A DNA stretch of 64,000 nt from an uncultured Clostridia bacterium (GCA_934476455.1 CAKSNY010000001.1:1-64000), one strand, 5' to 3'. Shown: positions 14,991-23,831, counted from the stretch's first letter. Notes: generated from the sequence alone by a model not told the origin. A program made the numbers and translations.

Positions 14991-16643
14991 TTATTGGGGT
15001 TTAAAAGAGCTTTTAAGCGGCGCTGTGCGGTTAAATACATTGTTGTCTTTACTGTCACGCGTAAAATAACCCATACGCACAAACTGATATTTTTCACCTA
15101 CGGGTGCGTCACCTAAGGACGGTTCGCCTTTGGCATTGGGATACACCTTTAACGAGTCGGGATTAAGAAATTCCTCAAAATTATCGTCCTCAAGAAGAGT
15201 TGCAACATTTTCCTTGTTAAACAGCGTATCATATTCCCGAACTTCAAAGCTTACGGCGTGCTTTTGGCTTAACCAGTGAATGTTTCCGCGTACTTTCCTG
15301 CCGTCAGCCGGGTTTTTATTGCCGGTTTCAATATCAACGCTACACAAAAGACCGCTGACATTGCCGTTTTCATCATGTAAAACTTCGTCGCAGCGCATAA
15401 TAAACGAACCCATAAGCCTTACCTCGCCGCCGGGCTTAAGACGTTTAAAGCCGGGAACGGGGTTTTCCATAAAATCACTTTTTTCAATATAAAGTTTGTT
15501 TGTAAAGGGAAGGCTGCGTGTGCCGAGCTCCTCTTTTTTTGGATGATTCGGCAGAGAGAAATAAAGCGTTTCTCCATCGGCAATGTTGGTAATTGTTACC
15601 TCAAGCGGGTCAATCACCGCAACGCGCCGCATTGCGTTTTCGTTAAGCTCCTCACAGATGCAATATTCAAGCAAGCGGATATCAGACATACTGTTTGCTT
15701 TTGCAACGCCGCTGCGTTCGATAAAATCGAATATGGCAGTGGGTGTATAACCTCTTCTGCGAAGCCCTTGCAGGGTTGGCATACGCGGGTCATCCCAGCC
15801 GTCAACCGTGCCGGTTTCGACAAGCTTTCTTAAATAACGCTTGCTCATAACGGTATAGGTCATATTAAGACGGGCAAATTCCCACTGGTGGGGTTTATGC
15901 TCAAAGTCTATATTATCAACAACCCAATTATAAAGGGGACGGTGGTTTTCAAACTCTATCGAGCAAAGTGAATGTGTAATTCCCTCAAGGGCGTCCTGTA
16001 TGGGATGCGCAAAGTCATACATTGGGTATATGCACCACTTATCGCCCTGCCTGTGGTGGTGCATATGCAAAATACGGTATATTACGGGGTCGCGCATATT
16101 CATATTCGGAGAGGACATATCGATTTTTGCGCGCAGGGTATGTGTACCGTTTTCAAATTCACCGTTTTTCATTCTCTTAAATAAATCAAGATTTTCTTCA
16201 ACACTGCGGTTGCGGTAAGGACTTTCGATGCCGCCCTCCGTAAGTGTGCCACGGTACTTTGCCATTTCCTCCTGCGTTAAGTCGCACACAAATGCCTTGC
16301 CGTCTTTAATAAGCTTAACGGCAAATTCATAGCATTTGTCGAAATAGTCGCTCCCGTAAAATATGCCGCCCGTCGGGTCTGCACCGAGCCAGTGTAAATC
16401 CTCTTCAATAGCCTTTACGTATTCTACATCTTCCTTGGTCGGGTTTGTATCGTCATAGCGGAGATTGAAAAGCCCGCCGTATTTTTTTGCGGTGCTGCTG
16501 TTTATCCATATAGCCTTTGCACTGCCGATATGAAGATAGCCGTTCGGCTCGGGTGGAAATCTTGTATGAACGTGATTCTCACGCCCTTCGGCAAGGTCGG
16601 CGTCAATAATATCGTGAATAAAGTTTGAGTATTCTTCTTTCAT
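14991..16643 (-). CDS. glnS: glutaminyl-tRNA synthetase
   Basis: 550 residues, the usual bacterial length. It has the class I signatures PPEPNGYLHIGSAKA (residues 30-44, HIGH motif) and VMSKRYLRKL near 270 (KMSKS variant), plus IQDALEGITHSLCSIEFENHRPLY, diagnostic of the Gln/Glu group, and the C-terminal anticodon-binding beta barrels. It charges tRNA-Gln directly. The GlnRS rather than GluRS assignment follows from the NGYLHIGSAKAI and FARLNMTYTVMSKR segments. The AGGTTTT leader is modest. The extreme C-terminus (FKPQ) may have been altered, because the ISL3 remnant starts within a few bases of the stop. Citrate synthase lies 17 bases upstream. Confidence 0.95.
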   Translation of the reverse strand: MKEEYSNFIHDIIDADLAEGRENHVHTRFPPEPNGYLHIGSAKAIWINSSTAKKYGGLFNLRYDDTNPTKEDVEYVKAIEEDLHWLGADPTGGIFYGSDYFDKCYEFAVKLIKDGKAFVCDLTQEEMAKYRGTLTEGGIESPYRNRSVEENLDLFKRMKNGEFENGTHTLRAKIDMSSPNMNMRDPVIYRILHMHHHRQGDKWCIYPMYDFAHPIQDALEGITHSLCSIEFENHRPLYNWVVDNIDFEHKPHQWEFARLNMTYTVMSKRYLRKLVETGTVDGWDDPRMPTLQGLRRRGYTPTAIFDFIERSGVAKANSMSDIRLLEYCICEELNENAMRRVAVIDPLEVTITNIADGETLYFSLPNHPKKEELGTRSLPFTNKLYIEKSDFMENPVPGFKRLKPGGEVRLMGSFIMRCDEVLHDENGNVSGLLCSVDIETGNKNPADGRKVRGNIHWLSQKHAVSFEVREYDTLFNKENVATLLEDDNFEEFLNPDSLKVYPNAKGEPSLGDAPVGEKYQFVRMGYFTRDSKDNNVFNRTAPLKSSFKPQ

Positions 16644-16660
16644 TTTAAAACCTCCGTATT

Positions 16661-18013
16661 TCAGTTCCTTTTGTCTATTTCGATATAATCTTTGCGTTTA
16701 CATACATTTTTGTAAGCCGGGCGGATTATTCTGTTGGAAACGGTAATCTCCTCAAGACGATGTGCGCACCATCCTGCAATTCTGCTCATAGCAAACATCG
16801 GGGTATAAACCTCCGGCGGTATGCCGAGAAGCTTATAAACAAACCCGCTGTAAAAATCCACATTTATGGCAAGCGCCTTTTGTTTGCCGGTAATTTCCCC
16901 GAAAAGCTCTATTGTATTTTTTGCAACAAGGTCGTACATATAAAGCTCGTCTGCCATACCTTTTTCCTCTGCAAGCTTTTGCGCACCTGCCCGAAGCATA
17001 TCGGCGCGCGGGTCGCTTTTTGTATAGATTGCATGCCCGATACCGTATACAAGTCCTGTGCGGTCAAAAGCTTTCCCTTGAAGAAGCTTTGTTACATATT
17101 CGCGTATTTGCCCCTCGTTTGTTATATCGGTTACATTTTCCTTAAGGTCATTTATCATTGCCATTACCTTTGTATTTGCACCGCCGTGCTTGGGCCCTTT
17201 TAAAGAGCCGATTGCTGCGGCAATTGCGCTGTATGTATCCGTTCCCGTTGATGATACAACGTGCGTTGTAAAGGTAGAATTGTTACCGCCGCCGTGCTCT
17301 GCATGGAGGATAAGTGCAAGGTCTATAAGATGCGCCTCATTTTCGGTAAAACGGTTGTTGGGGCGCATTAAATACAAAAAGTTTTCAGCCGTGCTCATAT
17401 CGGGGCGGGGCGTGTGCAGAATAAGGCTTTCCCCGTCATAGTAATGGTGCTTTGCCTGGTACGCATGTGCTATCATACACGGCATTTGTGCTATAAGGCG
17501 AAACGACTGCCGAAGTACATTTTTTACGCTTATTTCATCCGGGTTTTCATCGTAAGAGTAAGATGCAAGAACACATCTTGCAAGCTTATTCATAATGTTT
17601 ACGCTCGGCGCCTTTAAAATCATATCCTCTGTAAAATTAGGAGGCAGGCGGCGAAACGTTGCCAGATATTCGGTGAAAGTATCAAGCTCGTCTTTAGTAG
17701 GGAGTTTCCCGAACAAAAGCAAATATACTGTTTCTTCAAAGCCGAAACGATTTTCGCTTATACACGCTTCAACAATTTTGCGGACATCTATTCCGCGGTA
17801 GCGAAGCACGCCGTCTGCCGGGATTTTTTCACCCTCGTCAATCATATATCCGTGAACATCGCCGACCTTTGTAAGACCTACCAAAACACCGCTTCCGTTT
17901 GAATTACGAAGCCCTCTTTTTACGTCATATCTGCCGTAAAGCTCCGAGTCTATGGAGTATACATCCTTAGAAACGGAATAAAGCTTATCAAACAGTACAT
18001 CTTCCTTTTGCAT
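16661..18013 (-). CDS. gltA: citrate synthase
   Basis: 450 residues with the family landmarks: LRYRGIDVRKIVE near 70, LILHAEHGGGNNSTFTTHVVSS near 235-256 (first active-site His), GPKHGGAN near 275, YGIGHAIYTKSDPRA near 325 (second His and Arg), and NVDFYSGFVYKLLGIP near 385 (catalytic Asp). It condenses oxaloacetate and acetyl-CoA; in a strict anaerobe it usually feeds glutamate synthesis. A 2-methylcitrate role is possible. ATG 18013 is chosen, with AGGGATGG just upstream; the frame extends to 18148 but that stretch is not conserved-looking. It is followed by glnS, an apt pairing with glutamate supply. Confidence 0.93.
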   Translation of the reverse strand: MQKEDVLFDKLYSVSKDVYSIDSELYGRYDVKRGLRNSNGSGVLVGLTKVGDVHGYMIDEGEKIPADGVLRYRGIDVRKIVEACISENRFGFEETVYLLLFGKLPTKDELDTFTEYLATFRRLPPNFTEDMILKAPSVNIMNKLARCVLASYSYDENPDEISVKNVLRQSFRLIAQMPCMIAHAYQAKHHYYDGESLILHTPRPDMSTAENFLYLMRPNNRFTENEAHLIDLALILHAEHGGGNNSTFTTHVVSSTGTDTYSAIAAAIGSLKGPKHGGANTKVMAMINDLKENVTDITNEGQIREYVTKLLQGKAFDRTGLVYGIGHAIYTKSDPRADMLRAGAQKLAEEKGMADELYMYDLVAKNTIELFGEITGKQKALAINVDFYSGFVYKLLGIPPEVYTPMFAMSRIAGWCAHRLEEITVSNRIIRPAYKNVCKRKDYIEIDKRN

Positions 18014-18206
18014 TGAACCATCCCTTTCGCGCCGTAAAAGCAATTGCCGCCGGGGAACAAATTGAAAAGCATTTTCGAAATAACACGCAATGCGGCAAAA
18101 TTTGCTTATATAATCAATTATTTTACCATTAAAACGCACGGATTTCAATAAAAAGTTATATTTATTGAAAAAAAAGATTATATATATTAAAAAGGGGGGT
18201 GAAAAA

Positions 18207-19145
18207 ATGAAAAAAGCGGCGGCAATAATAATATTTTTTCTTTTAATTGCCTTTTTATTACCGACAGCGGTTCACTTCATTGTAACTAAAAATGATAAGA
18301 GGGGAAGCGGCAAGGATGCAAGCATCAGCGTTTATTTTAAGGAAAGCGGAAAAATAAAAAATGTTTCGCTGGAGGAATACCTTGTAGGGGTAGTCGGCGG
18401 CGAGATGCCCGCAGAATTTGAGAGTGAGGCGCTTAAGGCGCAGGCAGTTGCCGCCAGAAGCTATATTTTATATAAGGCTGAAAAGCAAAACGCAGACCAC
18501 CCGAATGCCGCAGTATGTACCGACAGTACACACTGTAAGGCATATAAAGATATAGAAACGCTTAAAAAACTGTGGGGGGATAAGGCGGACAAGTATGAAA
18601 AGAAGATAAAAAATGCAGTAAATTCAACGCGTGGGGAGGTATTGACCTATGACGGAAATTACTGTATGACGGTCTTCCACTCTCAGGCGGGAGGCGGAAG
18701 AACGGAAAATTCCGCCGATGTTTGGGGAGGAAATGTTTCCTACCTTGTGAGTGTTGAAAGCCACGGAGAGGAAAAAGCCCCGAATTTCAATTCGACTGCG
18801 GAAATTCCATTTTCGGAATTTAGAGAAAAAATAAACGAAATGGGGGCAGATGTAAAGACTGCCTCGGACATAGGAGAAAGCGTAAGAAGCGACGGCGGGG
18901 GCGTGCAGACAATAATTATCGGAAAAAAGGAATTTAAGGGCGGGGAAATACGCTCTGCATTTTCTCTGAGAAGCACATGCTTTACAATAAATGCAAATGA
19001 TGAAACGGTAACATTTAACGTTTCGGGCTACGGGCACGGCGTTGGTATGAGCCAATACGGGGCAAACCAAATGGCAAAAGAGGGGAAAGGCTATAAAGAA
19101 ATATTATCACACTACTACACCGATACAAAGCTGAGCTATGTTTAA
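18207..19145 (+). CDS. spoIID: stage II sporulation protein D
   Basis: 312 residues: one N-terminal membrane helix (IIIFFLLIAFLLPTAVHFIV), then the SpoIID/LytB domain with GEMPAEFESEALKAQAVAARSY (catalytic Glu in GEMP), SQAGGGRTENSADVWGG and the C-terminal GYGHGVGMSQYGANQMA. SpoIID is a lytic transglycosylase that cuts stem-peptide-free glycan during engulfment in sporulation. ATG 18207 follows GGGGGGTG by 6 bases; an in-frame ATG at 18165 lacks a site. The SpoIIQ-type gene follows, as in other Clostridia. Confidence 0.93.
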   Translation: MKKAAAIIIFFLLIAFLLPTAVHFIVTKNDKRGSGKDASISVYFKESGKIKNVSLEEYLVGVVGGEMPAEFESEALKAQAVAARSYILYKAEKQNADHPNAAVCTDSTHCKAYKDIETLKKLWGDKADKYEKKIKNAVNSTRGEVLTYDGNYCMTVFHSQAGGGRTENSADVWGGNVSYLVSVESHGEEKAPNFNSTAEIPFSEFREKINEMGADVKTASDIGESVRSDGGGVQTIIIGKKEFKGGEIRSAFSLRSTCFTINANDETVTFNVSGYGHGVGMSQYGANQMAKEGKGYKEILSHYYTDTKLSYV

Positions 19146-19232
19146 AACACAAATGTAAGGCAATAATATAATGTAGAGGCGTAAAAAGCTTTTAATATTA
19201 TTTTTGCTGATATAGGCGGAATGGAGAAGGTT

Positions 19233-19886
19233 ATGAAAAAAACGCAAACTATTATTTACACGGCAGCTGTTATTTTAGTATTTGTACTTAGCTTTTTTAT
19301 TGGGCGTGCGTCGGCGCTGCGTGACAGGGAAAAGGCGACAAAGGAGGATTTATACACGGGAACCGTACCGCTTAAAGACCTTTTTGAAACAGGAAACGAT
19401 TTTCCCGCAGCAGCAAAAGGGAAGGCGGCGGAAATCACAGACAAAAACGAAAAAAATGATGACGAAAAGGAAGAAGAGCCTGTTGAGAAAATGATTTCGC
19501 CCTGTGACGGTCCGATTTTAAAGCCATATTCCGAAACTGCGGTATATTCGGAAACGACAAAGGACTGGCGTGCGCACACCGGCACAGATTACGCCGCAGA
19601 AGAAAAGGACAGCGTAAAGGCAGCGGCAAACGGCAGAATAAAGCATATATATAAGGACAAGCTATGGGGATGGTGTATAGAAATAGACCACGGAAACGGG
19701 CTTACAAGCGTTTACAGAAATTTAAACAAAAAAATAAATGTCAGAGAGGGGGAAAAGGTGGAAGAGGGACAAGCCATAGCGCTTGCCGGCAAAAGTGCCG
19801 CCTTGGAAAAAAGCGAGGCGACGCATCTTCATTTTGAGGTGCGCCAGAACGGAGAATGTATCAATCCCGAGTCTTATATTTACTGA
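19233..19886 (+). CDS. spoIIQ: SpoIIQ-like LytM/M23 peptidase
   Basis: About 217 residues: an N-terminal membrane helix (TIIYTAAVILVFVLSFFIG), an acidic linker, then an M23 domain with both zinc motifs intact, HTGTD (first His/Asp) and THLHFEVR (HxH). Clostridial SpoIIQ keeps these residues, while Bacillus SpoIIQ lacks one. In the forespore membrane SpoIIQ binds SpoIIIAH and forms the channel between mother cell and forespore. The start may be ATG 19233 (GGAG 6 bases upstream) or ATG 19221. Placement after spoIID supports the name over a generic endopeptidase. Confidence 0.8.
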   Translation: MKKTQTIIYTAAVILVFVLSFFIGRASALRDREKATKEDLYTGTVPLKDLFETGNDFPAAAKGKAAEITDKNEKNDDEKEEEPVEKMISPCDGPILKPYSETAVYSETTKDWRAHTGTDYAAEEKDSVKAAANGRIKHIYKDKLWGWCIEIDHGNGLTSVYRNLNKKINVREGEKVEEGQAIALAGKSAALEKSEATHLHFEVRQNGECINPESYIY

Positions 19887-19920
19887 AAATTATTAAAATT
19901 AAAAATGTTTGGTTTTGCTA

Positions 19921-19973
19921 TTGATTTTACATCAGCGCTATAGTATTATGTAATTGTCAAAATTATAATACTA
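19921..19973 (+). promoter_or_regulatory. promoter with overlapping 9-bp inverted repeat
   Basis: TTGATT (19921-19926) and TATTAT (19944-19949) are spaced by 17. The -10 lies inside TAGTATTAT (19941-19949), repeated inverted as ATAATACTA at 19965-19973, a candidate operator for the ECF S-component gene. Confidence 0.5.
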
Positions 19974-19992
19974 CGGATGAGGGTGTAACACT

Positions 19993-20505
19993 ATGAAAGA
20001 CAAGAAAGTGTATAAGATTGTAGCTTCGGCATTGTTTGCTGCCGTTATATGCCTTGCGACGGCGCTTTTCCCGATTAAGCTGATGCATGGCTTCGTAAAC
20101 GCCGGGGACGGGTTCATTATAATTGCGGGTATGTTTATGGGCGGAATATACGGCGGTCTTGCGGCTGCAATCGGAAGCGCTGCGGCGGATATTCTTGCCG
20201 GATATGTACTTTATGCACCGGCTACCTTTGTTATAAAGGGGCTTATGGCTGTTTTGGCAGCATTTGTATACAAGCGTATGAAAAAGGGCGGCGACGCTTT
20301 AAAAATTGCCGTATGCTCCGTATGTGCAGAAATTGTGATGGTAGGCGGGTATTTTTTGTTTGAGTGCGTTGCTTTCGGCTTCCCGGGGGCTGCTGCCGAC
20401 GTGGCGGGAAATATGCTTCAGGCAGCTGCCGGAATTGTTATAGCATTTATTCTCGGAAATATCATAGAACGGACCCCTGCTTTAAAAAAATATTTACAAG
20501 ATTAA
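19993..20505 (+). CDS. ECF transporter S component
   Basis: 170 residues and about five to six membrane helices. The pattern NAGDGFIIIAGMFMGGIYGGLAAAIGSAAADILAGYVLYAPATFVIKGL is that of the PF07155 ECF substrate-binding (S) subunits, with the alanine-rich first helix (VASALFAAVICLATALF) used to dock on the T subunit. It binds a vitamin or precursor in the membrane; the ligand is not evident. No A, A' or T genes are nearby, so it would use a shared energising module. No riboswitch was seen in the leader, only a promoter-overlapping inverted repeat. Confidence 0.85.
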   Translation: MKDKKVYKIVASALFAAVICLATALFPIKLMHGFVNAGDGFIIIAGMFMGGIYGGLAAAIGSAAADILAGYVLYAPATFVIKGLMAVLAAFVYKRMKKGGDALKIAVCSVCAEIVMVGGYFLFECVAFGFPGAAADVAGNMLQAAAGIVIAFILGNIIERTPALKKYLQD

Positions 20506-20513
20506 AATTATAC

Positions 20514-20542
20514 TTGACGAATACAATAAATTATATTATCAT
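20514..20542 (+). promoter_or_regulatory. sigma-A promoter for acpP-rnc
   Basis: TTGACG (20514-20519), 17-base spacer, TATCAT (20537-20542), 28 bases before the acyl carrier protein start. Confidence 0.6.
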
Positions 20543-20570
20543 ATTGTAGAAATTAAGGGAGGTTCGTTTT

Positions 20571-20810
20571 ATGGATTTTGAAAAGATAAGAGATATTGTT
20601 GTGGACGCTATGGGCTCGCGTTTAAGAATTGACGCTGACGCAATAACGGAAAATACGGAATTTATTGCAGATCTTCACGCAGACAGTGTGGATATTGCAA
20701 CCATAATATGCGATATTGAGGATGAACTTAATATTGAAATTGACGATGAACAGCTTGAAGGTATAAAAACCCTTGGCGATGTAATGGAAAAAATAGAGGC
20801 AATGAAATAA
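20571..20810 (+). CDS. acpP: acyl carrier protein
   Basis: 79 residues, four-helix acidic protein. The phosphopantetheine serine sits in LHADSVDI near residue 39 (usual motif DSLD; here V replaces L). It carries acyl chains in fatty acid synthesis. GGGAGG precedes the ATG. Its TAA overlaps the ATG of RNase III by one base, the common acpP-rnc operon of Firmicutes. Confidence 0.92.
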   Translation: MDFEKIRDIVVDAMGSRLRIDADAITENTEFIADLHADSVDIATIICDIEDELNIEIDDEQLEGIKTLGDVMEKIEAMK

Positions 20811-21493
20811 TGGACAAAGCTGCAAACATAGCCGATTTTGAAAAGGGAATAGGTTATAGTTTTAAAAATAAAAAATTGATAAATGATGCGCTTACGCATA
20901 CCTCATATGCAAACGAAAATCAAACGCGCAGCTATGAGCGGCTCGAGTTTTTGGGCGATGCTATTGTTGATTTTATTGTCGGGGAATATTTGTTCTTAAA
21001 TTACCCCGAGCTTTCCGAAGGAGACATGAGCAGGGCGCGCGCAGCGCTTGTATGTGAGGAAGCGCTGGCACAGCTTGCAAAAAAAGCCCGAATAGGCGAG
21101 TATATGCGCCTGGGTCACGGGGCGGAACACGCCGGAGACCGCGCCCGTCCGTCTATTTTGGCGGATATGTTTGAAGCGCATATAGCGGCGGTATATATTG
21201 ACAGCGGATTTGACACAGCAAAAAAATATCTTATAAAGTGCTACGGAAAGTCTATTGACGTTACCGTTAAAGAAGGGCATTATATAGACTATAAAACGCT
21301 GCTTCAGGAAAAATTACAATCACATGGTGCGTGTAATATTGAATACAAAATTATGGAAGCAAGCGGTCCGGTGCATCATTGCAATTTTAAAATAAACGTT
21401 TATGCAGACGGTAAGCTGCTGGGCAGCGGAAACGCTTTCAGCAAAAAAGAGGCACAACGGCTTGCAGCTGCCGACGCACTGAGAAAAATGTAG
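20810..21493 (+). CDS. rnc: ribonuclease III
   Basis: 227 residues: the endonuclease domain with the signature ERLEFLGDAIVDF (residues ~43-55) and further acidic residue in DMFEAHIAAVYID (~117-129), then a C-terminal double-stranded RNA-binding domain (DYKTLLQEKLQ to KEAQRLAAADAL). It processes rRNA precursors and structured mRNAs. The start overlaps the stop of acpP, so translation is coupled. Confidence 0.95.
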   Translation: MDKAANIADFEKGIGYSFKNKKLINDALTHTSYANENQTRSYERLEFLGDAIVDFIVGEYLFLNYPELSEGDMSRARAALVCEEALAQLAKKARIGEYMRLGHGAEHAGDRARPSILADMFEAHIAAVYIDSGFDTAKKYLIKCYGKSIDVTVKEGHYIDYKTLLQEKLQSHGACNIEYKIMEASGPVHHCNFKINVYADGKLLGSGNAFSKKEAQRLAAADALRKM

Positions 21494-21522
21494 TTTAATT
21501 TTAATTTTTTAGACAAAATGTA

Positions 21523-21551
21523 TTGACATTTATCTCCAACTTTGGTATACT
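21523..21551 (+). promoter_or_regulatory. strong promoter for the tRNA-Ser pair
   Basis: TTGACA (21523-21528), 17-base spacer, TATACT (21546-21551), 18 bases before the first tRNA, near consensus. Confidence 0.75.
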
Positions 21552-21568
21552 GGCGTAGTCGGATTTTT

Positions 21569-21655
21569 GGAGAGGTGTCCGAGCGGTTTAAGGAGCCGGT
21601 CTTGAAAACCGGTGACTCGTAAGAGCCGTGGGTTCGAATCCCACCTTCTCCGCCA
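21569..21655 (+). tRNA. tRNA-Ser (UGA)
   Basis: An 87-base cloverleaf with the long variable arm of class II tRNAs. The acceptor stem GGAGAGG pairs with CTTCTCC (one G-T), the anticodon loop is CTTGAAA (anticodon TGA), the T loop is GGTTCGAATCC, and CCA is encoded. Confidence 0.95.
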
Positions 21656-21731
21656 CAGAGTAATCCTTGCCTGTGCGCAGGCAAGGGTTGCAAAATAACA
21701 TGAAGGTTTTCCCCTTCTTAGCTTTACCTTT

Positions 21732-21822
21732 GGAGAAATACTCAAGAGGTCGAAGAGGCGCCCCTGCTAAGGGCGTAGGTCGGGTAACCGGCGCGAGGGT
21801 TCAAATCCCTCTTTCTCCGCCA
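21732..21822 (+). tRNA. tRNA-Ser (GCU)
   Basis: A 91-base class II tRNA: acceptor stem GGAGAAA/TTTCTCC, anticodon loop CTGCTAA (anticodon GCT), long variable arm, T arm GGGTTCAAATCCC, encoded CCA. It lies 76 bases after the first tRNA-Ser and probably shares its promoter. The decayed recombinase island starts right after it. Confidence 0.95.
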
Positions 21823-21888
21823 TTACATAAATACACTTTTGGACAAGCAAGTGTATTTACGGAACAGTTGAGGATGTTGTTTGAGAAA

Positions 21889-22590
21889 TCAAGCAATGTC
21901 CTCTTTCTCTTTTTGCAAAAGATTTTTGATAAAACGGTATTCAATTCTTATTTCCTGCGTTACATTTTCGCCGCTTCGGTCTTTTTCGTAAACGGTTATG
22001 CTTTCAACAAGTCCGAACACAGTTTCACGGTCAAGCTCCGTTATATTTTCATATCGACTAATCATATCAAGCCAATCGTTAATATTACTCTCGGTTTCGC
22101 TTATGTCGCAGAGTTTATTTTTGATAATTGGCAGTTTCTTTTCCAATTCTGCCTTTTCATCTGTGAAATTTTTCATAAGTCCAAGTGCAATATCTTCCGG
22201 CATTTTCCCCGTGCATTTATCTTCATATACGCATTTAATTCTATCGTTTAATTCAAGCAAGCGTGTTTCTATGTTTTTAATTTTTGTTTTTACACTACCC
22301 ATTTCGCCACGATTGCTTTTCTTTAACGCCTTGTAAAGTTTATCCGCCAAATGTTCTCTTTCATTTACGGCAAGAGTTGCATAATTGCGTATATCATTTA
22401 GAATAAATGTGCTTATATAATCTTCGTCAATGTAATGTGACGAGCAAGCCTTACTGCCATTGTTATTATACTTACTGCAACGGTACACACCCTTTTCACG
22501 GTCTTTTAACTGCTTACGCATATATGCCAAAGGCATACCACAGTCCGCACACTTTATAAGTCCTGAAAACAGACCTACCGTGCGTGTTTT
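21889..22590 (-). pseudogene. large serine recombinase, C-terminal fragment (DUF4368 type)
   Basis: The frame is open from about 22590 to the stop at 21889. It begins in the zinc beta-ribbon (LFSGLIKCADCGMP, then YRCSKYNNNGSKACSSHYID), continues with the long coiled coil (KTKIKNIETRLLELNDRIK) and ends in the DUF4368-like tail (FGLVESITVYEKD). The N-terminal resolvase domain with the catalytic Ser and the recombinase domain are missing; upstream the sequence passes directly into a tyrosine-integrase fragment in another frame. Possible translation from the ATG at 22536 would give an inactive protein. Confidence 0.8.
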
Positions 22591-22760
22591 TTACAGTCTT
22601 AGGACTGTAATTGTATTTCCTTGTCAAATCGTTAATGAAACTTTGTATTTTTGTAGCACTTAGCTCCGATAACTTTATTTTACCAATAGGTGTATCCCTT
22701 GCCTTTACGAACGACTATCTTTTTTAGTATAGACCCCGTTCCGTCAGCGGCCCGACTCAT
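22575..22760 (-). pseudogene. tyrosine integrase, arm-binding and core-binding fragments
   Basis: From ATG 22760 on minus, 26 residues resemble the arm-type DNA-binding start of clostridial phage/ICE integrases (DGTGSILKKIVVRKGKGYTYW) and end in TAA. Overlapping in another frame is part of the SAM-like core-binding domain (DTPIGKIKLSELSATKIQSF, then YSPKTVKNTHG). About 60-70 residues between them and the entire catalytic domain (R-H-R-Y) are lost. At ~22580 it is fused to the serine-recombinase fragment. It starts 5 bases after the hicB stop. Confidence 0.65.
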
Positions 22761-22764
22761 CTTG

Positions 22765-23196
22765 TTATTCGGCATTTGTTCCGCTGCGTCCTATATGGGA
22801 AATATGAAGATAGTCCATAAGAGCAGATTCTAACAATCGTGAATAGTTTACCTTTTCCAACTCGGCAGCATCTTTCAGCCAACTCGGAAGTGTTACATTT
22901 GTTTTTATACGACGGTTATCAAGTTCGTTTTTTACTAATTCAGGAAAAACAGTTACAAGCGATACAAGATAGCCGGGAGCAGTATCACCATCTATTTCAG
23001 GATTTTTTGATGGTTCGGGGATTCTATCTCCGTCCTTTTCCATACCGTACAGATGAATACTTAAAGTATCTTCAGCTTCTTTTTGTGCTTCTTCATACGA
23101 ATTTCCATAGCTTATACATCCCGGAAGGTCGGGGAAATATACACTATATCCTTCACCGCTAGGCTCAAATACTGCGGGATATGAAACTTTTTTCAT
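22765..23196 (-). CDS. hicB: HicB-family antitoxin
   Basis: 143 residues: an N-terminal partial RNase-H fold (YPAVFEPSGEGYSVYFPDLPGCISYGNSYEEA) typical of HicB, a linker, and a C-terminal ribbon-helix-helix segment (VTLPSWLKDAAELEKVNYSRLLESALMDYL) that would bind the operon's own promoter. It neutralises HicA. AAAGGAG precedes ATG 23196. It lies 28 bases downstream of hicA, the usual toxin-first order. Confidence 0.9.
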   Translation of the reverse strand: MKKVSYPAVFEPSGEGYSVYFPDLPGCISYGNSYEEAQKEAEDTLSIHLYGMEKDGDRIPEPSKNPEIDGDTAPGYLVSLVTVFPELVKNELDNRRIKTNVTLPSWLKDAAELEKVNYSRLLESALMDYLHISHIGRSGTNAE

Positions 23197-23224
23197 AAAA
23201 ATTCTCCTTTCAATATCAATAAGA

Positions 23225-23419
23225 CTATTTCAGTCCTGCTTGTTTTAATATGCTATTCAGTGTTCCGGCAGGAATGTCACCTGAATGATTAGGTACTATA
23301 ACCTTGCCGGGCTTTGTCGGGTGCTTTAATTGAATGTGGAACCCTTTTGTTCTGTTCGGGACTTCTTGCCATCCGTCTCGATGAAGTGTTTTCAATATTT
23401 CCTTTACTGTTTGCGGCAT
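23225..23419 (-). CDS. hicA: HicA-family toxin (mRNA interferase)
   Basis: 64 residues in the double-stranded-RNA-binding-like fold of HicA: VKEILKTLHRDGWQEV, GFHIQLKHPTKPGKVIVPNHSGDIPAGTL…. The histidine in VPNHSGD is the family's catalytic residue. It cleaves mRNAs when not bound by HicB. ATG 23419 has a perfect AGGAGGTGAAGG site; the open frame extends upstream without support. Both genes look intact inside a decayed element, which suggests they keep the fragment from being lost. Confidence 0.9.
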   Translation of the reverse strand: MPQTVKEILKTLHRDGWQEVPNRTKGFHIQLKHPTKPGKVIVPNHSGDIPAGTLNSILKQAGLK

Positions 23420-23594
23420 TCCTTCACCTCCTGTTACTATTATTATACGCATATACAAAATTCGGGGTTGACTCATATTCCGATTACTTTTGTGAAAAAA
23501 TTTAAACAAAAGTGAGCAGTAAAAGTTGCTTAAAGGGCAGAGAGATTATTATTTTATAAAAGCCTTCTTCATAAAATTATGAGAGGTGGCAAAA

Positions 23595-23714
23595 ATGAAA
23601 GATTACAGTATCGAATACTACATAGACAACGGAGACGGACAAAGTATGAAGCTTTCTGCCTTAAACGAAAAAGATACAAAAGAGCGGAAAAAATATGGAA
23701 GCACGTGCGCTTAG
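23595..23714 (+). CDS. small ORF, probably a frameshifted mobile-element gene
   Basis: ATG 23595 (GAGGTGG 6 bases upstream) encodes 39 residues, MKDYSIEYYIDNGDGQSMKL…, ending at TAG 23714. In the next frame, protein-like sequence continues (EARALSEYYNKKIRIKQKI) to 23755, so a frameshift near 23690 may have split a ~55-residue protein. It lies 117 bases upstream of the recombinase fragment. No family is recognised. Confidence 0.4.
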   Translation: MKDYSIEYYIDNGDGQSMKLSALNEKDTKERKKYGSTCA

Positions 23715-23831
23715 TGAGTACTACAACAAAAAAATAAGAATAAAACAAAAAATTTGATTTCAAGAAGCGGTCCTGCTGTAACTGTTGTATGAATAAATAG
23801 CTGCCGATTTCTCAGAAAGAAGGGTGTTTTT

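Noticed and set aside
19887..19992. Riboswitch in front of the ECF S component
   Set aside because: The leader is short and AT-rich; only a simple inverted repeat is present, no known aptamer pattern.
21667..22251. 194-codon plus-strand frame from tRNA-Ser into the recombinase remnant
   Set aside because: It reads through a tRNA gene and is antisense to the serine-recombinase C-terminus.
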